64,000 bases of DNA from Aquimarina sp. Aq107 (GTDB lineage Bacteria; Bacteroidota; Bacteroidia; Flavobacteriales; Flavobacteriaceae). The notes beneath the pieces were generated by a model. The model made no database searches. It saw nothing but the letters and a program-made list of their open reading frames with translations, and had not been told where the DNA came from. This document shows, one piece after another, positions 1 to 9,699 of the stretch (positions within the stretch are counted from its first letter, which is position 1; the number at the start of each line of letters is the position of its first letter). Made by a program: the position numbers and the translations under genes. The stretch lies in contig NZ_OX030782.1 in NCBI RefSeq assembly GCF_943733665.1, forward strand, positions 1,576,501 through 1,640,500, read 5' to 3'.

Positions 1-20
1 CCTATATCTATTTTAAATAA

Positions 21-2828
21 TTGAAATATATTAAAAAGACAGTTTTATTTTTATATCTATTTTTTTCTGCGATAATTATTGCCCAAGAATTACCGCCGAT
101 AGAAGTTTATTCTCCGGATGCTTATGAAGGAGAAACACAAAATTGGTCTATATCCCAAGCTGAGAATAAATATATTTATGTAGCGAATAACAAAGGTCTT
201 TTAGAGTTTAATGGTGCTAATTGGGAATTGTACCCTACACTAAATGAAACCGTAATGCGATCTGTAAAAGTTGTAGGTCAGCGTGTTTATACCGGTTTCT
301 ATATGAACTTTGGGTATTGGAAAAAGAATAATTTTGGTAAACTAGAGTACAATTCACTTAGTGATACTATAAAAGAAAAGCTTATAGAAGATGAGCAGTT
401 TTGGCACATAGTAAATCAAGGTGATTGGATATTATTTCAATCTTTAGATAGGATTTACTTATACAATATTATTACAGAAGAAATTTCGATAATAGAATCT
501 AAATTGACTCTTACCAATATTTTTAATGTTAATGGTACAATCTATTATCACGATTTAAATAATGGGATCTATAAAATAGAAAAAGGACAACCTATATTGG
601 TAATAGATGATCCTGAGGTAGTAAATGATAAGATTGTAAATATTTGGAAATCTAATAACAAGATTTTTGTACTTACAACTTCAAAAGGATTTTTTGAGTT
701 TTCTAATGGAGAAGTTAATAAATGGAATACAGAATCAGATGAGCTGTTAAATGGCGCTACGGTTTATAGCAGTACAACGCTTAAAGATGGTAGTATTGTT
801 GTAGGTACAATATCTAATGGACTTATATACCTCTCTGATCAAGGTGAGGTTATCTATCAGGTTAATCAGAACAAAGGGTTAAATAACAATACAGTGTTAT
901 CTTCTTTTGAAGATATGGATGGTAATATTTGGCTTGCCTTGGATAATGGGATTAATTGTCTGAATTTAAAATCACCTATACAGAGTTTTAATGATGATAA
1001 AGGGACAATTGGTACAGTATATACTACTATAGTCTTTAATGGTTTATTATATCTGGGAACGAATCAAGGGTTGTTTTACAAAAGATTGGATAAGGATGAA
1101 CAATTTAAATTTGTCGAAGGCACGAATGGACAAGTTTGGAATCTTTTTAGCTATGATGATACATTGTTCTGTGGTCATGATTCAGGAACTTTTCAAATAG
1201 AAGGGGATAGTTCTCGCTTAATCTGTGCGATTGGTGGGACTTGGATTTTTCGAGTAGTTCCTGGGCATCCTGATTGGTTATTACAAGGGCATTATGGAGG
1301 TCTTAGTATATTACAAAAACAAAATGATACATGGGAACTAAGACATAAAATAGAAGGGTTTGATTATTCTGCAAGGTTTTTAGAAATATATGAAGATCAA
1401 TTGTGGATTAATCACGAATATAAAGGACTATTTAATTTAACACTGGATAAGAACTTTACAAAAGTGCAAAAAATTGTAAAGGATACAACCGCACCGAAAG
1501 GTAAAAACTCTAGTATTGCCAAGTATAAAAACAATATTTTCTATGCTCATCAGAAAGGAGTGTTTTCTTATAACAAAGAGAAGAGAAAGTTTGAAGAAAA
1601 CAATTTAATTAGCAAAGCTTTTGATATAGAAAAAAAAGGTATTGGAAAACTTGTAAAAGATAATAGAGGAGGGCTTTGGAGTTTTGCTGAAGATGAACTG
1701 GATTATATTTTTCAAAGTCAATTTTCAGATAATTTAGATGTTATAAAAGTTCCTATCCCATATGTCTTGAGAAAGGAAATGATAGGTTTTGAAAATATAC
1801 TTCACATAATAGAAGATAAATACCTATTGGGAACTACTTACGGATATATGATTTTGGATTTATCTAGAGTTCACTCTAGAAAGCATAAAATTATTTTAGA
1901 AAAAGTTTCTGCCAAGAAAAAAACTACAGAATTTAAGGAAATCGATGTTCTAGATGCATCTCCTGTTTTTGAATCTAATTTGAACACAGTTTCTTTTGCA
2001 TATGCAATTCCCGAATATGATAAATATCTTATTTCAAAGTTTCAATATAAGTTAGATGGTTTTTATGAAGACTGGAGCAGTTGGAGTACAAAAACCAACA
2101 TTGTATTCGAGAATTTACCATTTGGAGAATACACTTTTAAGGTTCGGGCTAAAATAGGAAATGATCTGAGCGATAATGTCTTACAATATAAGTTTATTAT
2201 AGATAGGCCGTGGTATTTTTCCATTTTGGCTATTATCATATATTCTGTTTTATTTTTGATTTTATTGTTGATAATGCACAGAGCATACAAACGTTATTAT
2301 TCTAAGCAGAGAGAAAAGTTGGTTCAAGAAAATAAAAAACAACTTGAGCTTAAGCAATTAGAGAGCGAAAGAGAAATAATGAAACTTAATAATGAAAAAT
2401 TAACTCAAGATATAGATAGTAAAAATCGGGAGTTAGCTTCATCTACGATGAATATTATTAAAAAGAACGAAATTTTAAATACTATTAAAAAAGAACTTCA
2501 AAAATCAGAGTCTGAACGAAGTGGATTAAAAAATGTAGAACGAATCATTGATAGAAACTTAAATAATAAGGATGATTGGAACCATTTCGTAGAAGCTTTT
2601 AATAGTGTAGATAAAGACTTTCTAAAAAAGCTTAAAGCAAAGCATGATAATTTAACTCCTCATGATTTAAGATTCTGTACCTACTTAAGACTTAATTTAT
2701 CTTCTAAAGAAATAGCACCATTGTTAAACATTTCTGTGAGAAGTGTAGAAATTAAACGATATCGTTTAAGAAAAAAGCTAGAATTAGAACATTCAGATAG
2801 TTTAGTGAACTACATCCTTGAAATTTAG
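21..2828 (+). CDS. Membrane-bound propeller/Y_Y_Y/LuxR-type HTH regulator of the glucan locus
   Basis: One-component sensor-regulator of the kind that controls SusCD loci in Flavobacteriia. Residues 1-22 form a signal peptide ending IIIAQ. Residues about 25-620 carry two-component-regulator propeller repeats (for example GNIWLALDNGINCL). A Y_Y_Y domain follows (about 640-725), then a membrane helix (about 731-757), a long charged coiled coil (765-860) and a C-terminal helix-turn-helix (about 880-935, NLSSKEIAPLLNISVRSVE). There is no kinase or receiver domain, so the periplasmic propeller would signal directly to the cytoplasmic HTH. The start is TTG: an in-frame TAA lies immediately before it and the signal peptide begins there. 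Oligosaccharide binding by the propeller is inferred from the neighbouring genes. Family assignment is firm; ligand is inferred. Confidence 0.85.
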   Translation: MKYIKKTVLFLYLFFSAIIIAQELPPIEVYSPDAYEGETQNWSISQAENKYIYVANNKGLLEFNGANWELYPTLNETVMRSVKVVGQRVYTGFYMNFGYWKKNNFGKLEYNSLSDTIKEKLIEDEQFWHIVNQGDWILFQSLDRIYLYNIITEEISIIESKLTLTNIFNVNGTIYYHDLNNGIYKIEKGQPILVIDDPEVVNDKIVNIWKSNNKIFVLTTSKGFFEFSNGEVNKWNTESDELLNGATVYSSTTLKDGSIVVGTISNGLIYLSDQGEVIYQVNQNKGLNNNTVLSSFEDMDGNIWLALDNGINCLNLKSPIQSFNDDKGTIGTVYTTIVFNGLLYLGTNQGLFYKRLDKDEQFKFVEGTNGQVWNLFSYDDTLFCGHDSGTFQIEGDSSRLICAIGGTWIFRVVPGHPDWLLQGHYGGLSILQKQNDTWELRHKIEGFDYSARFLEIYEDQLWINHEYKGLFNLTLDKNFTKVQKIVKDTTAPKGKNSSIAKYKNNIFYAHQKGVFSYNKEKRKFEENNLISKAFDIEKKGIGKLVKDNRGGLWSFAEDELDYIFQSQFSDNLDVIKVPIPYVLRKEMIGFENILHIIEDKYLLGTTYGYMILDLSRVHSRKHKIILEKVSAKKKTTEFKEIDVLDASPVFESNLNTVSFAYAIPEYDKYLISKFQYKLDGFYEDWSSWSTKTNIVFENLPFGEYTFKVRAKIGNDLSDNVLQYKFIIDRPWYFSILAIIIYSVLFLILLLIMHRAYKRYYSKQREKLVQENKKQLELKQLESEREIMKLNNEKLTQDIDSKNRELASSTMNIIKKNEILNTIKKELQKSESERSGLKNVERIIDRNLNNKDDWNHFVEAFNSVDKDFLKKLKAKHDNLTPHDLRFCTYLRLNLSSKEIAPLLNISVRSVEIKRYRLRKKLELEHSDSLVNYILEI

Positions 2829-2829
2829 G

Positions 2830-3021
2830 ACTACAACATGTCTTTTTATTACCACAACATTACCTATACTCCAACGTTGTAGTGCAATTACAGTAATACT
2901 TTCTTTACATTTTTTTAATAATTAAGAAACTATTATTACTTCCTGTTTTTATTGGGTTTTTCCTTAAAAAAGTTATTAATTTTTTAAATTTTCTAAAACA
3001 CTGTATGTTTTTTGTTGTGGT
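2830..3021. promoter_or_regulatory. Four copies of octamer ACYACAAC upstream of susC (candidate operators)
   Basis: The octamer ACYACAAC occurs at 2830-2837 (+), 2851-2858 (+), 2876-2883 (reverse complement) and 3014-3021 (reverse complement). The first two are 21 bp apart, about two helical turns. All lie between the regulator gene and the susC start. The role as binding sites for the adjacent HTH regulator is inference; the outer pair 2830/2876 could also form a stem in RNA. Confidence 0.4.
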
Positions 3022-3052
3022 TGGTTATTAACGATTTCTTAATATTCGTGGG

Positions 3053-3060
3053 TAAATTTG
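3053..3060 (+). promoter_or_regulatory. Bacteroidota -7 promoter box for the susC operon
   Basis: The sequence TAAATTTG matches the TAnnTTTG -7 consensus of Bacteroidota sigma factor promoters and ends 22 bp before the susC ATG. No convincing -33 TTG box was found at the usual spacing. Confidence 0.55.
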
Positions 3061-3082
3061 AGTAAATCAAACAAAAACATTT

Positions 3083-6000
3083 ATGAAAATTGCTTATTTC
3101 TTAATGGCTGTTTTTTTAACAACAGTTATTAATGCTCAGGAAATTCAGATTCGAGGAAGCGTAAAAGATGCTAATGGATTAGAATTACCTGGAGTTAATG
3201 TCATTGTAAAGAATACTTCTAATGGAGCAGTGACAGATTTTAATGGGAACTATATATTAAATAATGTATCGGTAGGAAGTGTTGTGTCTTTTTCATATGT
3301 AGGATTTACTACTAAAGAAATTACTGTTGGTCAGAATCCCATTATTAATATTATAATGGAGGAGGATAGTGAATCTCTGGAACAGGTTATTGTAATAGGA
3401 TATGGAACACAGACTAAAAAGGAAATTACTGGAGCAGTTTCTGTTGTGGGAGCTGAAACTATTGAAGAATTAAATCCAGTACGAATAGAACAAGCCTTAC
3501 AAGGACAAGTAGCGGGTGTAAATGTAACATCACAGTCCGGATCTCCAGGAAGTAGTTCTACAATATCTATCCGTGGAATATCTACAAATGGAGATAGTAG
3601 ACCATTGATTCTGGTAGATGGAAATGTAATAGAAGATCTTAGTGTGTTAAATCCAAATGATATAGAAAGTATTAATGTACTTAAGGATGCAACTGCTGGT
3701 ATTTATGGTGTGCGAGCAGCAAATGGTGTAATTCTTATTACAACGAAGTCAGGAGTTCGTAATACGGATTTAAGATTCGAAGTAGATTCTTATGCGGGGT
3801 TTCAGGAAACGACAAGAAGATTACCAGTATTAAATGCGACCGAGTATGGAGTAATTATTAATGAGGCATTTGCTGCCGGAGGTAGTACTCCACCTTTTCC
3901 TAATTTTACTACACTTGGTGAAGGAACAGATTGGCAAGATGAAATTTTTAGGACAGCAGCAATTTCTAATATAAACCTTAATGTTTCTGGTGGTGGTGAA
4001 AATTCTACATATTCTGGAGGAGCTTCTTATTTGACCCAAGATGGAATTGTAGGTGGATCAGATGCTAATTTTGAACGTTTTACAGGGAGATTAAATTATA
4101 GTTTAGATTTTGCTAAGAATTTTAAGTTTACAACCTCTGGGATTTTTACACAAACTAATAGAGAAACATTATTAGAGAATACTTTAGGATCTATTTTGTT
4201 TAATTCACTAAATATGGCTCCTACATTATCAGTTAGAGATGAGAATGGAGACTTTACGTTGGCAGAAGGTTTAGGAAATGAAGTGATTAATCCAATAGCA
4301 CAAATAGAGAATACGTTTAATAATACAAGAGTAAATCGCATTGGAGCAACTTTTGGATTGAAATATAATTTCTTAAACAATTTTACGGCAGAATCAAGAT
4401 TTCAGTTTAATTATTCAGAAGTTGATGGTAAAGTCTTTTCTCCAGAAGTGTTTTACGGATCTGGAAAAGTATTTAATGTAGACAGAAGTAGTGTTACAGA
4501 GTTTAAAAATTTCTTTAGAGATTTTACTTGGGATAATTTTTTGAAATATGAAAAGGTATTTGCTGATGATCATGATGTAAAAGTATTATTAGGGATGTCT
4601 GTTTTTAAAACAACAGGAACATTTACAGGTTTTACAGGCTTTGATATTATTGATAATTCATATGATAATGCTAATATTTCGCAAGCATCAGATGTAGTTG
4701 ATAATTTTCAGAATGGTGGAAACACTTTCGATAGTAGATTACTATCTTATTTTACAAGATTACAGTATGGTTATAAAGGAAAGTATCTACTTTCTGCCGT
4801 AATTAGAAGAGATGGATCTACAAAGTTTGGACCTAAAAATAAGTTTGGATATTTTCCTTCTGCTTCAGTCGGTTGGGTAGTATCAGACGAGTCATTCTTG
4901 AATAATAGTAGTTGGTTAAATTTCTTAAAGCTTAGAGGAAGTTATGGAGTTATTGGAAATGATAGAATAGGTGATTTTGGATTTGTTTCTTTATTAAGCG
5001 GAGAAGGAGCATATGTAATAGATGATGAATTAGTAATAGGTACAGCCATTGGGCAATTATCAAATCCAGAAATTAAATGGGAGCAACAAAAGACTTTGGA
5101 TATAGGATTTGATACAAGGTTGTTTAACAATAAAATTGATATCACATTTGATTATTTCAAAAAAAGAACAGAGGATTTACTCGTTGTAGCACCTGTTTCA
5201 GGAATTTTGGGGGTTTCGGCACCAGGATCAGCTCCACCAATTATTAATGCTGGTATTGTAGAAAATAAAGGGTATGAGTTTTTAATAAGTTATAATGATC
5301 AATTTTCAGAAAATTTTAAGTTCAACATAAGTTTTAATCTGACGACTTTAGATAATGAAGTAGTATCAGTAAATAGCGAAAATAGTTTCATTGCTGGTGG
5401 TTCTTTTGGAGTAGGTCAAGATCCTCCTTCAAGAATGGAAGCAGGTAAACCGATAGGTTATTTTTATGGACTCCAAACAGACGGAATTTTCCAAAATCAA
5501 TCAGAAGTGGATACTCACGCAACACAAGCCAATGCTGCTCCAGGTGATCTTAGATACGTCGATGTAAATGGAGATGGAGAAATCAACTCTGATGACAGAA
5601 CGGATATTGGAAACCCTATTCCAGATGCCACTATGGGTCTAAATGTTGGTTTTGAATATAAGAATTTTGATTTCACGACATATGCATTCGCTTCGGTAGG
5701 GAATGATATTGTTAGGAATTATGAGCGAAATCAACCTCTGGTAAATAGAAGTAATGCATTTTTAAATCGTTGGACAGGCGAAGGAACTACGAATTCATTT
5801 CCAAGAGTAACGACAGGTGCTAATTCTAATAGTTTGTTTTCTAGTTTTTATGTAGAAGATGGTTCTTATATCCGAATTCAAAACGTACAGTTGGGATACA
5901 CATTTTCAGGGCAATATATGACTCCAATTGGGATAGACAAATTTAGAATATATGCATCAGTAAATAATTTATACACATTTACGGAGTATCAAGGTTATGA

Positions 6001-6100
6001 TCCCGCAGCATCTTCTGGTGCTCCAATTGGTGGAGGTATCGATCAAGGGTTTTATCCTGTGCCAAGAACATATTTATTAGGTGTAAATCTTAAATTTTAA
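3083..6100 (+). CDS. SusC-like TonB-dependent outer-membrane transporter
   Basis: Outer-membrane barrel that imports oligosaccharides with energy from TonB. It has a signal peptide (1-19, ending INAQ), a carboxypeptidase-regulatory-like domain (about 22-100, with the LPGVNV and TDFNGNY motifs), a TonB-dependent plug (about 110-225, including IRGISTNGDSRPLILVDG) and a long barrel to a C-terminal aromatic-rich strand ending VNLKF. Its 1005 residues are usual for the SusC/RagA family. SusD starts 5 bp downstream, so the two are co-translated. Substrate, by neighbourhood with GH16, GH81 and GH3 genes, is most likely laminari-oligosaccharides. The second -7-proximal ATG choice is not an issue: the signal peptide starts at this ATG. 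Confidence 0.95.
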   Translation: MKIAYFLMAVFLTTVINAQEIQIRGSVKDANGLELPGVNVIVKNTSNGAVTDFNGNYILNNVSVGSVVSFSYVGFTTKEITVGQNPIINIIMEEDSESLEQVIVIGYGTQTKKEITGAVSVVGAETIEELNPVRIEQALQGQVAGVNVTSQSGSPGSSSTISIRGISTNGDSRPLILVDGNVIEDLSVLNPNDIESINVLKDATAGIYGVRAANGVILITTKSGVRNTDLRFEVDSYAGFQETTRRLPVLNATEYGVIINEAFAAGGSTPPFPNFTTLGEGTDWQDEIFRTAAISNINLNVSGGGENSTYSGGASYLTQDGIVGGSDANFERFTGRLNYSLDFAKNFKFTTSGIFTQTNRETLLENTLGSILFNSLNMAPTLSVRDENGDFTLAEGLGNEVINPIAQIENTFNNTRVNRIGATFGLKYNFLNNFTAESRFQFNYSEVDGKVFSPEVFYGSGKVFNVDRSSVTEFKNFFRDFTWDNFLKYEKVFADDHDVKVLLGMSVFKTTGTFTGFTGFDIIDNSYDNANISQASDVVDNFQNGGNTFDSRLLSYFTRLQYGYKGKYLLSAVIRRDGSTKFGPKNKFGYFPSASVGWVVSDESFLNNSSWLNFLKLRGSYGVIGNDRIGDFGFVSLLSGEGAYVIDDELVIGTAIGQLSNPEIKWEQQKTLDIGFDTRLFNNKIDITFDYFKKRTEDLLVVAPVSGILGVSAPGSAPPIINAGIVENKGYEFLISYNDQFSENFKFNISFNLTTLDNEVVSVNSENSFIAGGSFGVGQDPPSRMEAGKPIGYFYGLQTDGIFQNQSEVDTHATQANAAPGDLRYVDVNGDGEINSDDRTDIGNPIPDATMGLNVGFEYKNFDFTTYAFASVGNDIVRNYERNQPLVNRSNAFLNRWTGEGTTNSFPRVTTGANSNSLFSSFYVEDGSYIRIQNVQLGYTFSGQYMTPIGIDKFRIYASVNNLYTFTEYQGYDPAASSGAPIGGGIDQGFYPVPRTYLLGVNLKF

Positions 6101-6105
6101 TCAAG

Positions 6106-7575
6106 ATGAAAAAGATGAAAAATAATATCAAATTGGTAGTAGTCTTTTTAGCACTATTTACTATAATTTTTTCCTGTAGTGACGATTTTGTAGATGTAGC
6201 TTCAGAGGATGAAAATTCAGAAGACTTTTTTAATAGCGAAGAAGATTATCAAAACGCATTGATAGGAGCTTACGATCTATTGCAGTCTACCTATATAAAT
6301 GTAATGTTAGGAGAGATTGCATCTGATAACACATTGGCTGGTGGAGAAAGCGCATCAGATACACCTGGTATACAGGAAATAGATGACATGATGCATACGC
6401 CTGTTAATGCACAACTTAGAGATATATGGAGTTGGATGTATGCTGGAGTTAATCGAGCGAATTATATTATGGAGTTTCAGGATAAAACCGATTTTTCTGG
6501 AAAAGATGAAGTGATCGCTCAGACCAGATTTTTAAGAGCTTACTATTATTTTGAATTAGTTAAATGGTTTGGAGATGTGCCATTGGCAATAGATAAGAGA
6601 ATTTTATTTGGAGAAGAAACCGGTATAGATAGATCTGCTAAAGAAGATGTATATGCTCTGATAGAAGAAGATTTGCAATTTGCAGCTGATAATTTACCTG
6701 TTACACAAGCAGAAATAGGTAGAGTGACACAAGGAGCGGCAAGAGCGCTTTTAGGTAAGGTGTATTTATTTCAAAATAAATTTACGGAAGCGGCAGATGT
6801 GTTAGATCTTGTGATTGCAGGACCTTACGATCTAGTTACTGATTACAATACAATTTTTGAGCAAGAAGGAGAAAATAATATTGAATCCGTTTTCGAAGTA
6901 CAATATACAGATGTAGAAGGTGCTGGTTTTGGTTGTTTACAATGTAGTGAAGGTAATGTAGCTGTTGGTTTTAATGGAATCAGAAATTATTCTGGACCAT
7001 TATTTGATTCAGGTTTTAGCTTTAATGTACCGACTCAAGAAGTTGTAGATGCATTTGAAGTTGGAGATATTAGACTAGATGTAGCTATTTTGGATATAGA
7101 TGCTTGGGCTGCAGCTCAAGGAGCAACTTTTTCTATAGGTTTTGAACATACTGGATATTTTAATAGAAAATATATTGCTCGTCAAGGAGATCTTAATACC
7201 GGAGATGCTAACCTTACTAACCCTAATAATTATCGGGCAATTAGATTTGCAGATGTTTTGCTAATGGCAGCAGAAGCACACAATCGAAAATCACCTAGTA
7301 ATGATGTTCAGGCGCAAACATACCTTAATAGAGTAAGAACTAGAGCTCAATTACCTGATGTTACTGTAACAGGAACTGCCTTAGCAGATGCAATTTATCA
7401 AGAACGACGAGTAGAATTGGTAGGAGAAGGACATCATTTTTTCGATTTAGTAAGAACAGGTAGAGCTGCTGCCGAAATAGATGGTTTCGTAGCAGGAAAA
7501 CACGAAGTATTTCCAATTCCTTTAATAGAAATTCAATTAGCCGGAAATAGATGGGAACAAAATCCAGGATATTAA
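6106..7575 (+). CDS. SusD-like surface glycan-binding lipoprotein (RagB/SusD family)
   Basis: The lid of the SusCD importer, anchored on the outer face of the outer membrane. A lipoprotein signal ends at IIFSC, followed by SDDF, a Cys-Ser-Asp-Asp start typical of surface-exposed Bacteroidota lipoproteins. The SusD TPR-like helices are visible around RFLRAYYYFELVKWFGDVPL (about 140-165), and the C-terminal SusD domain contains AIRFADVLLMAAEAHNR and YQERRVELVGEGHHFFDLVRTG, both hallmark stretches. Length of 489 residues fits the family. It follows susC by 5 bp and precedes the third surface protein by 20 bp. Ligand is inferred to be beta-1,3-glucan. Confidence 0.95.
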   Translation: MKKMKNNIKLVVVFLALFTIIFSCSDDFVDVASEDENSEDFFNSEEDYQNALIGAYDLLQSTYINVMLGEIASDNTLAGGESASDTPGIQEIDDMMHTPVNAQLRDIWSWMYAGVNRANYIMEFQDKTDFSGKDEVIAQTRFLRAYYYFELVKWFGDVPLAIDKRILFGEETGIDRSAKEDVYALIEEDLQFAADNLPVTQAEIGRVTQGAARALLGKVYLFQNKFTEAADVLDLVIAGPYDLVTDYNTIFEQEGENNIESVFEVQYTDVEGAGFGCLQCSEGNVAVGFNGIRNYSGPLFDSGFSFNVPTQEVVDAFEVGDIRLDVAILDIDAWAAAQGATFSIGFEHTGYFNRKYIARQGDLNTGDANLTNPNNYRAIRFADVLLMAAEAHNRKSPSNDVQAQTYLNRVRTRAQLPDVTVTGTALADAIYQERRVELVGEGHHFFDLVRTGRAAAEIDGFVAGKHEVFPIPLIEIQLAGNRWEQNPGY

Positions 7576-7595
7576 AAATAAAAAATTAGAAGAAG

Positions 7596-9653
7596 ATGAA
7601 ATTTTTAAAATCATTATTAATTATAATTATTCTAGCAGCTGGTTTTAACAGTTGTAAAGAAGATGATGTTTCATATGCCTTTGAAGGTATATCGGCACCA
7701 ACCGAAGTAAATGCAGTTTTTGATATTACGCAAGATGATACGGGACTTGTTTCTGTAACACCAAGTGGTGTTTCTACTTCGTCATTTGAGATCTATTTTG
7801 GTGACGTAGATAATGAAGAGCCAACGATAATATCGCCAGGAAGTACTGCAGAACATGTTTATGAAGAAGGTACTTTTACAGCAAGAGTTGTTGCGGTTGG
7901 AGCCACTGGACTTACTAGTGAATTTTCTCAGCTTTTAACAATCTCATTTAGAGCACCAGAAAACTTAGTACTTACATTGGATCAGGATACAGTAAACCCT
8001 GCAATAGTTAGGGTTAGTGCTAACGCCGATTTTGCAACGTTGTTTGATGTGTATTTTGGAGATGTAGAAAATGAAGAACCAACAATTATAATGCCTGGTG
8101 AAATATTGGAGCATACATATGAAAGTCCTGGTGATTATACAGTTAGAGTGGTTGCTCGGGGAGCAGGTGTTGCAACAACAGAAGCTACACAAGTAGTGAC
8201 TATTACAGAAGCAAATGATCCAGTTACATTGCCAGTAGATTTCGAGTCATTTACAGTAAATTATGGGTTTACCAGTTTTGGAGATGCTTCTTCACAAGTG
8301 ATAGATAATCCAAATCAAACAGGTTTAAATACAAGTGCAAGAGTTGGACAAACTATAAAACCTTCTGGAGCGCAAGTATTTGCAGGTTCTTTTTTACAGT
8401 TAGAAAACCCAATAGATTTTTCCAGTAATAAATTATTTAAAGTAAAAGTGTTTTCTCCAAAAAGTGGAATAACAATAAAATTGAAAGTTGAAAATATTTC
8501 TGATGGAAATATAGCTCACGAAGTGGATGTAACTAATACCGTAGCTAATGATTGGGAAGAATTAGAGTTTGATTTCAGTGCAATAGATACTAATAATGAG
8601 TATCAAAAAGTAGTAATCTTTTTTGATTTTGATATTGCAGGAGACGATTCAGAATACTTATTTGATGATATAGAATTGACAAGTTCTGTTATGGCTAGTA
8701 TTGAAGGAGTATGGAAATTAGCCCCAGAAGCTGGTGCTTTAGGTGTAGGGCCAGCACCTGGTGATACTAGTTGGTTTGCTTGCGACGATACATGCGTTAC
8801 AGAAAGAGCGTGTTATTATGATGATTTATATGTTTTCGATACAGATGGTAGTTTTAGCAATGTACTTACAGGCGAAACTTGGATTGAAGGATGGCAAGGA
8901 GGAAGTGATGCTTGTGGTACTCCGGTTGCACCATATGACGGGAATGCCATTGCTACATATAACTATGATCAAGCAACAGGTACATTAACAATTAATGGAG
9001 AAGGAGCTTATGTAGGATTGCCAAAAGCAAATAATCAAGGAGAACTTCCTAATGTTGCCGTTCCTAGTTCAATTACTTATGATGTTTCATTTATTGATAA
9101 TAATACGATTAGTGTTATAGTAGAGTCTGGTTCAGGAGTATTTTGGCAGTATAGATTAGTTAGAGAAACATATTCAACGCCAATTGAAGGAGTTTGGAAA
9201 CTTGCGCCAGAAGCAGGAGCTTTAGGAGTAGGTCCAACACCAGGAGATACCAGTTGGTTCGCTTGTGATGATGCCTGTGTTGCAGAAAGAGCATGCTATT
9301 ATAATGATCTTTATGTTTTCAGTTCTGATGGTACTTTTAGCAACGTGTTAAATGGTGAATCTTGGATTGAAGGGTGGCAAGGAGGAAGTGACGCATGTGG
9401 TACACCAGTTGCGCCTCACGATGGATCTAATATGGCAAGCTATATTTATGATGAAACGGCAGGAACATTAATAGTAAATGGAGACGGAGCTTACATCGGT
9501 TTAGCAAAAGCAAATAATATGGGAGAGTTACCTAATGTAGCAGTACCAAGCTCTATTACATATAGCGTAACATTTGTAGATACAAATACAATATCAGTTA
9601 TTGTCGAAGCGGGTTCTGGAGTATTCTGGCAGTATAGACTAATACGTCTTTAG
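7596..9653 (+). CDS. Multidomain surface glycan-binding lipoprotein with two PKD-like modules and a tandem C-terminal domain
   Basis: Probable SGBP of the glucan locus: it sits just after susD and has no catalytic motif. The lipoprotein signal ends at FNSC followed by KEDD. Two PKD-like modules (about 33-118 and 119-205) share the segment YFGDV(D/E)NEEPTII. A galactose-binding-like beta-sandwich (about 208-366) resembles the triple repeats in the secreted GH16 at 14827. The last 320 residues are two copies of one 161-residue domain starting IEGVWKLAPEAG, each with conserved Cys residues and WIEGWQGGSDACG. The middle part of the next gene has a related GVGP/CxYDD domain. Carbohydrate binding is inferred from position and fold class; the tandem domain itself is not one I can name. 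Confidence 0.8.
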   Translation: MKFLKSLLIIIILAAGFNSCKEDDVSYAFEGISAPTEVNAVFDITQDDTGLVSVTPSGVSTSSFEIYFGDVDNEEPTIISPGSTAEHVYEEGTFTARVVAVGATGLTSEFSQLLTISFRAPENLVLTLDQDTVNPAIVRVSANADFATLFDVYFGDVENEEPTIIMPGEILEHTYESPGDYTVRVVARGAGVATTEATQVVTITEANDPVTLPVDFESFTVNYGFTSFGDASSQVIDNPNQTGLNTSARVGQTIKPSGAQVFAGSFLQLENPIDFSSNKLFKVKVFSPKSGITIKLKVENISDGNIAHEVDVTNTVANDWEELEFDFSAIDTNNEYQKVVIFFDFDIAGDDSEYLFDDIELTSSVMASIEGVWKLAPEAGALGVGPAPGDTSWFACDDTCVTERACYYDDLYVFDTDGSFSNVLTGETWIEGWQGGSDACGTPVAPYDGNAIATYNYDQATGTLTINGEGAYVGLPKANNQGELPNVAVPSSITYDVSFIDNNTISVIVESGSGVFWQYRLVRETYSTPIEGVWKLAPEAGALGVGPTPGDTSWFACDDACVAERACYYNDLYVFSSDGTFSNVLNGESWIEGWQGGSDACGTPVAPHDGSNMASYIYDETAGTLIVNGDGAYIGLAKANNMGELPNVAVPSSITYSVTFVDTNTISVIVEAGSGVFWQYRLIRL
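8701..9650 (+). repeat. Tandem 483-bp coding repeat
   Basis: The second copy begins at 9184, exactly 483 bp (161 codons) after the first. Protein copies are close to identical over long stretches (for example SGVFWQYRL and GELPNVAVPSSITY in both), while the DNA differs mostly at third positions, which indicates an older duplication kept under protein-level selection. Confidence 0.85.
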
Positions 9654-9699
9654 AATTTATAAGACTAGAAGGTAAAATTGAAGACTAAAAATGATTTAA

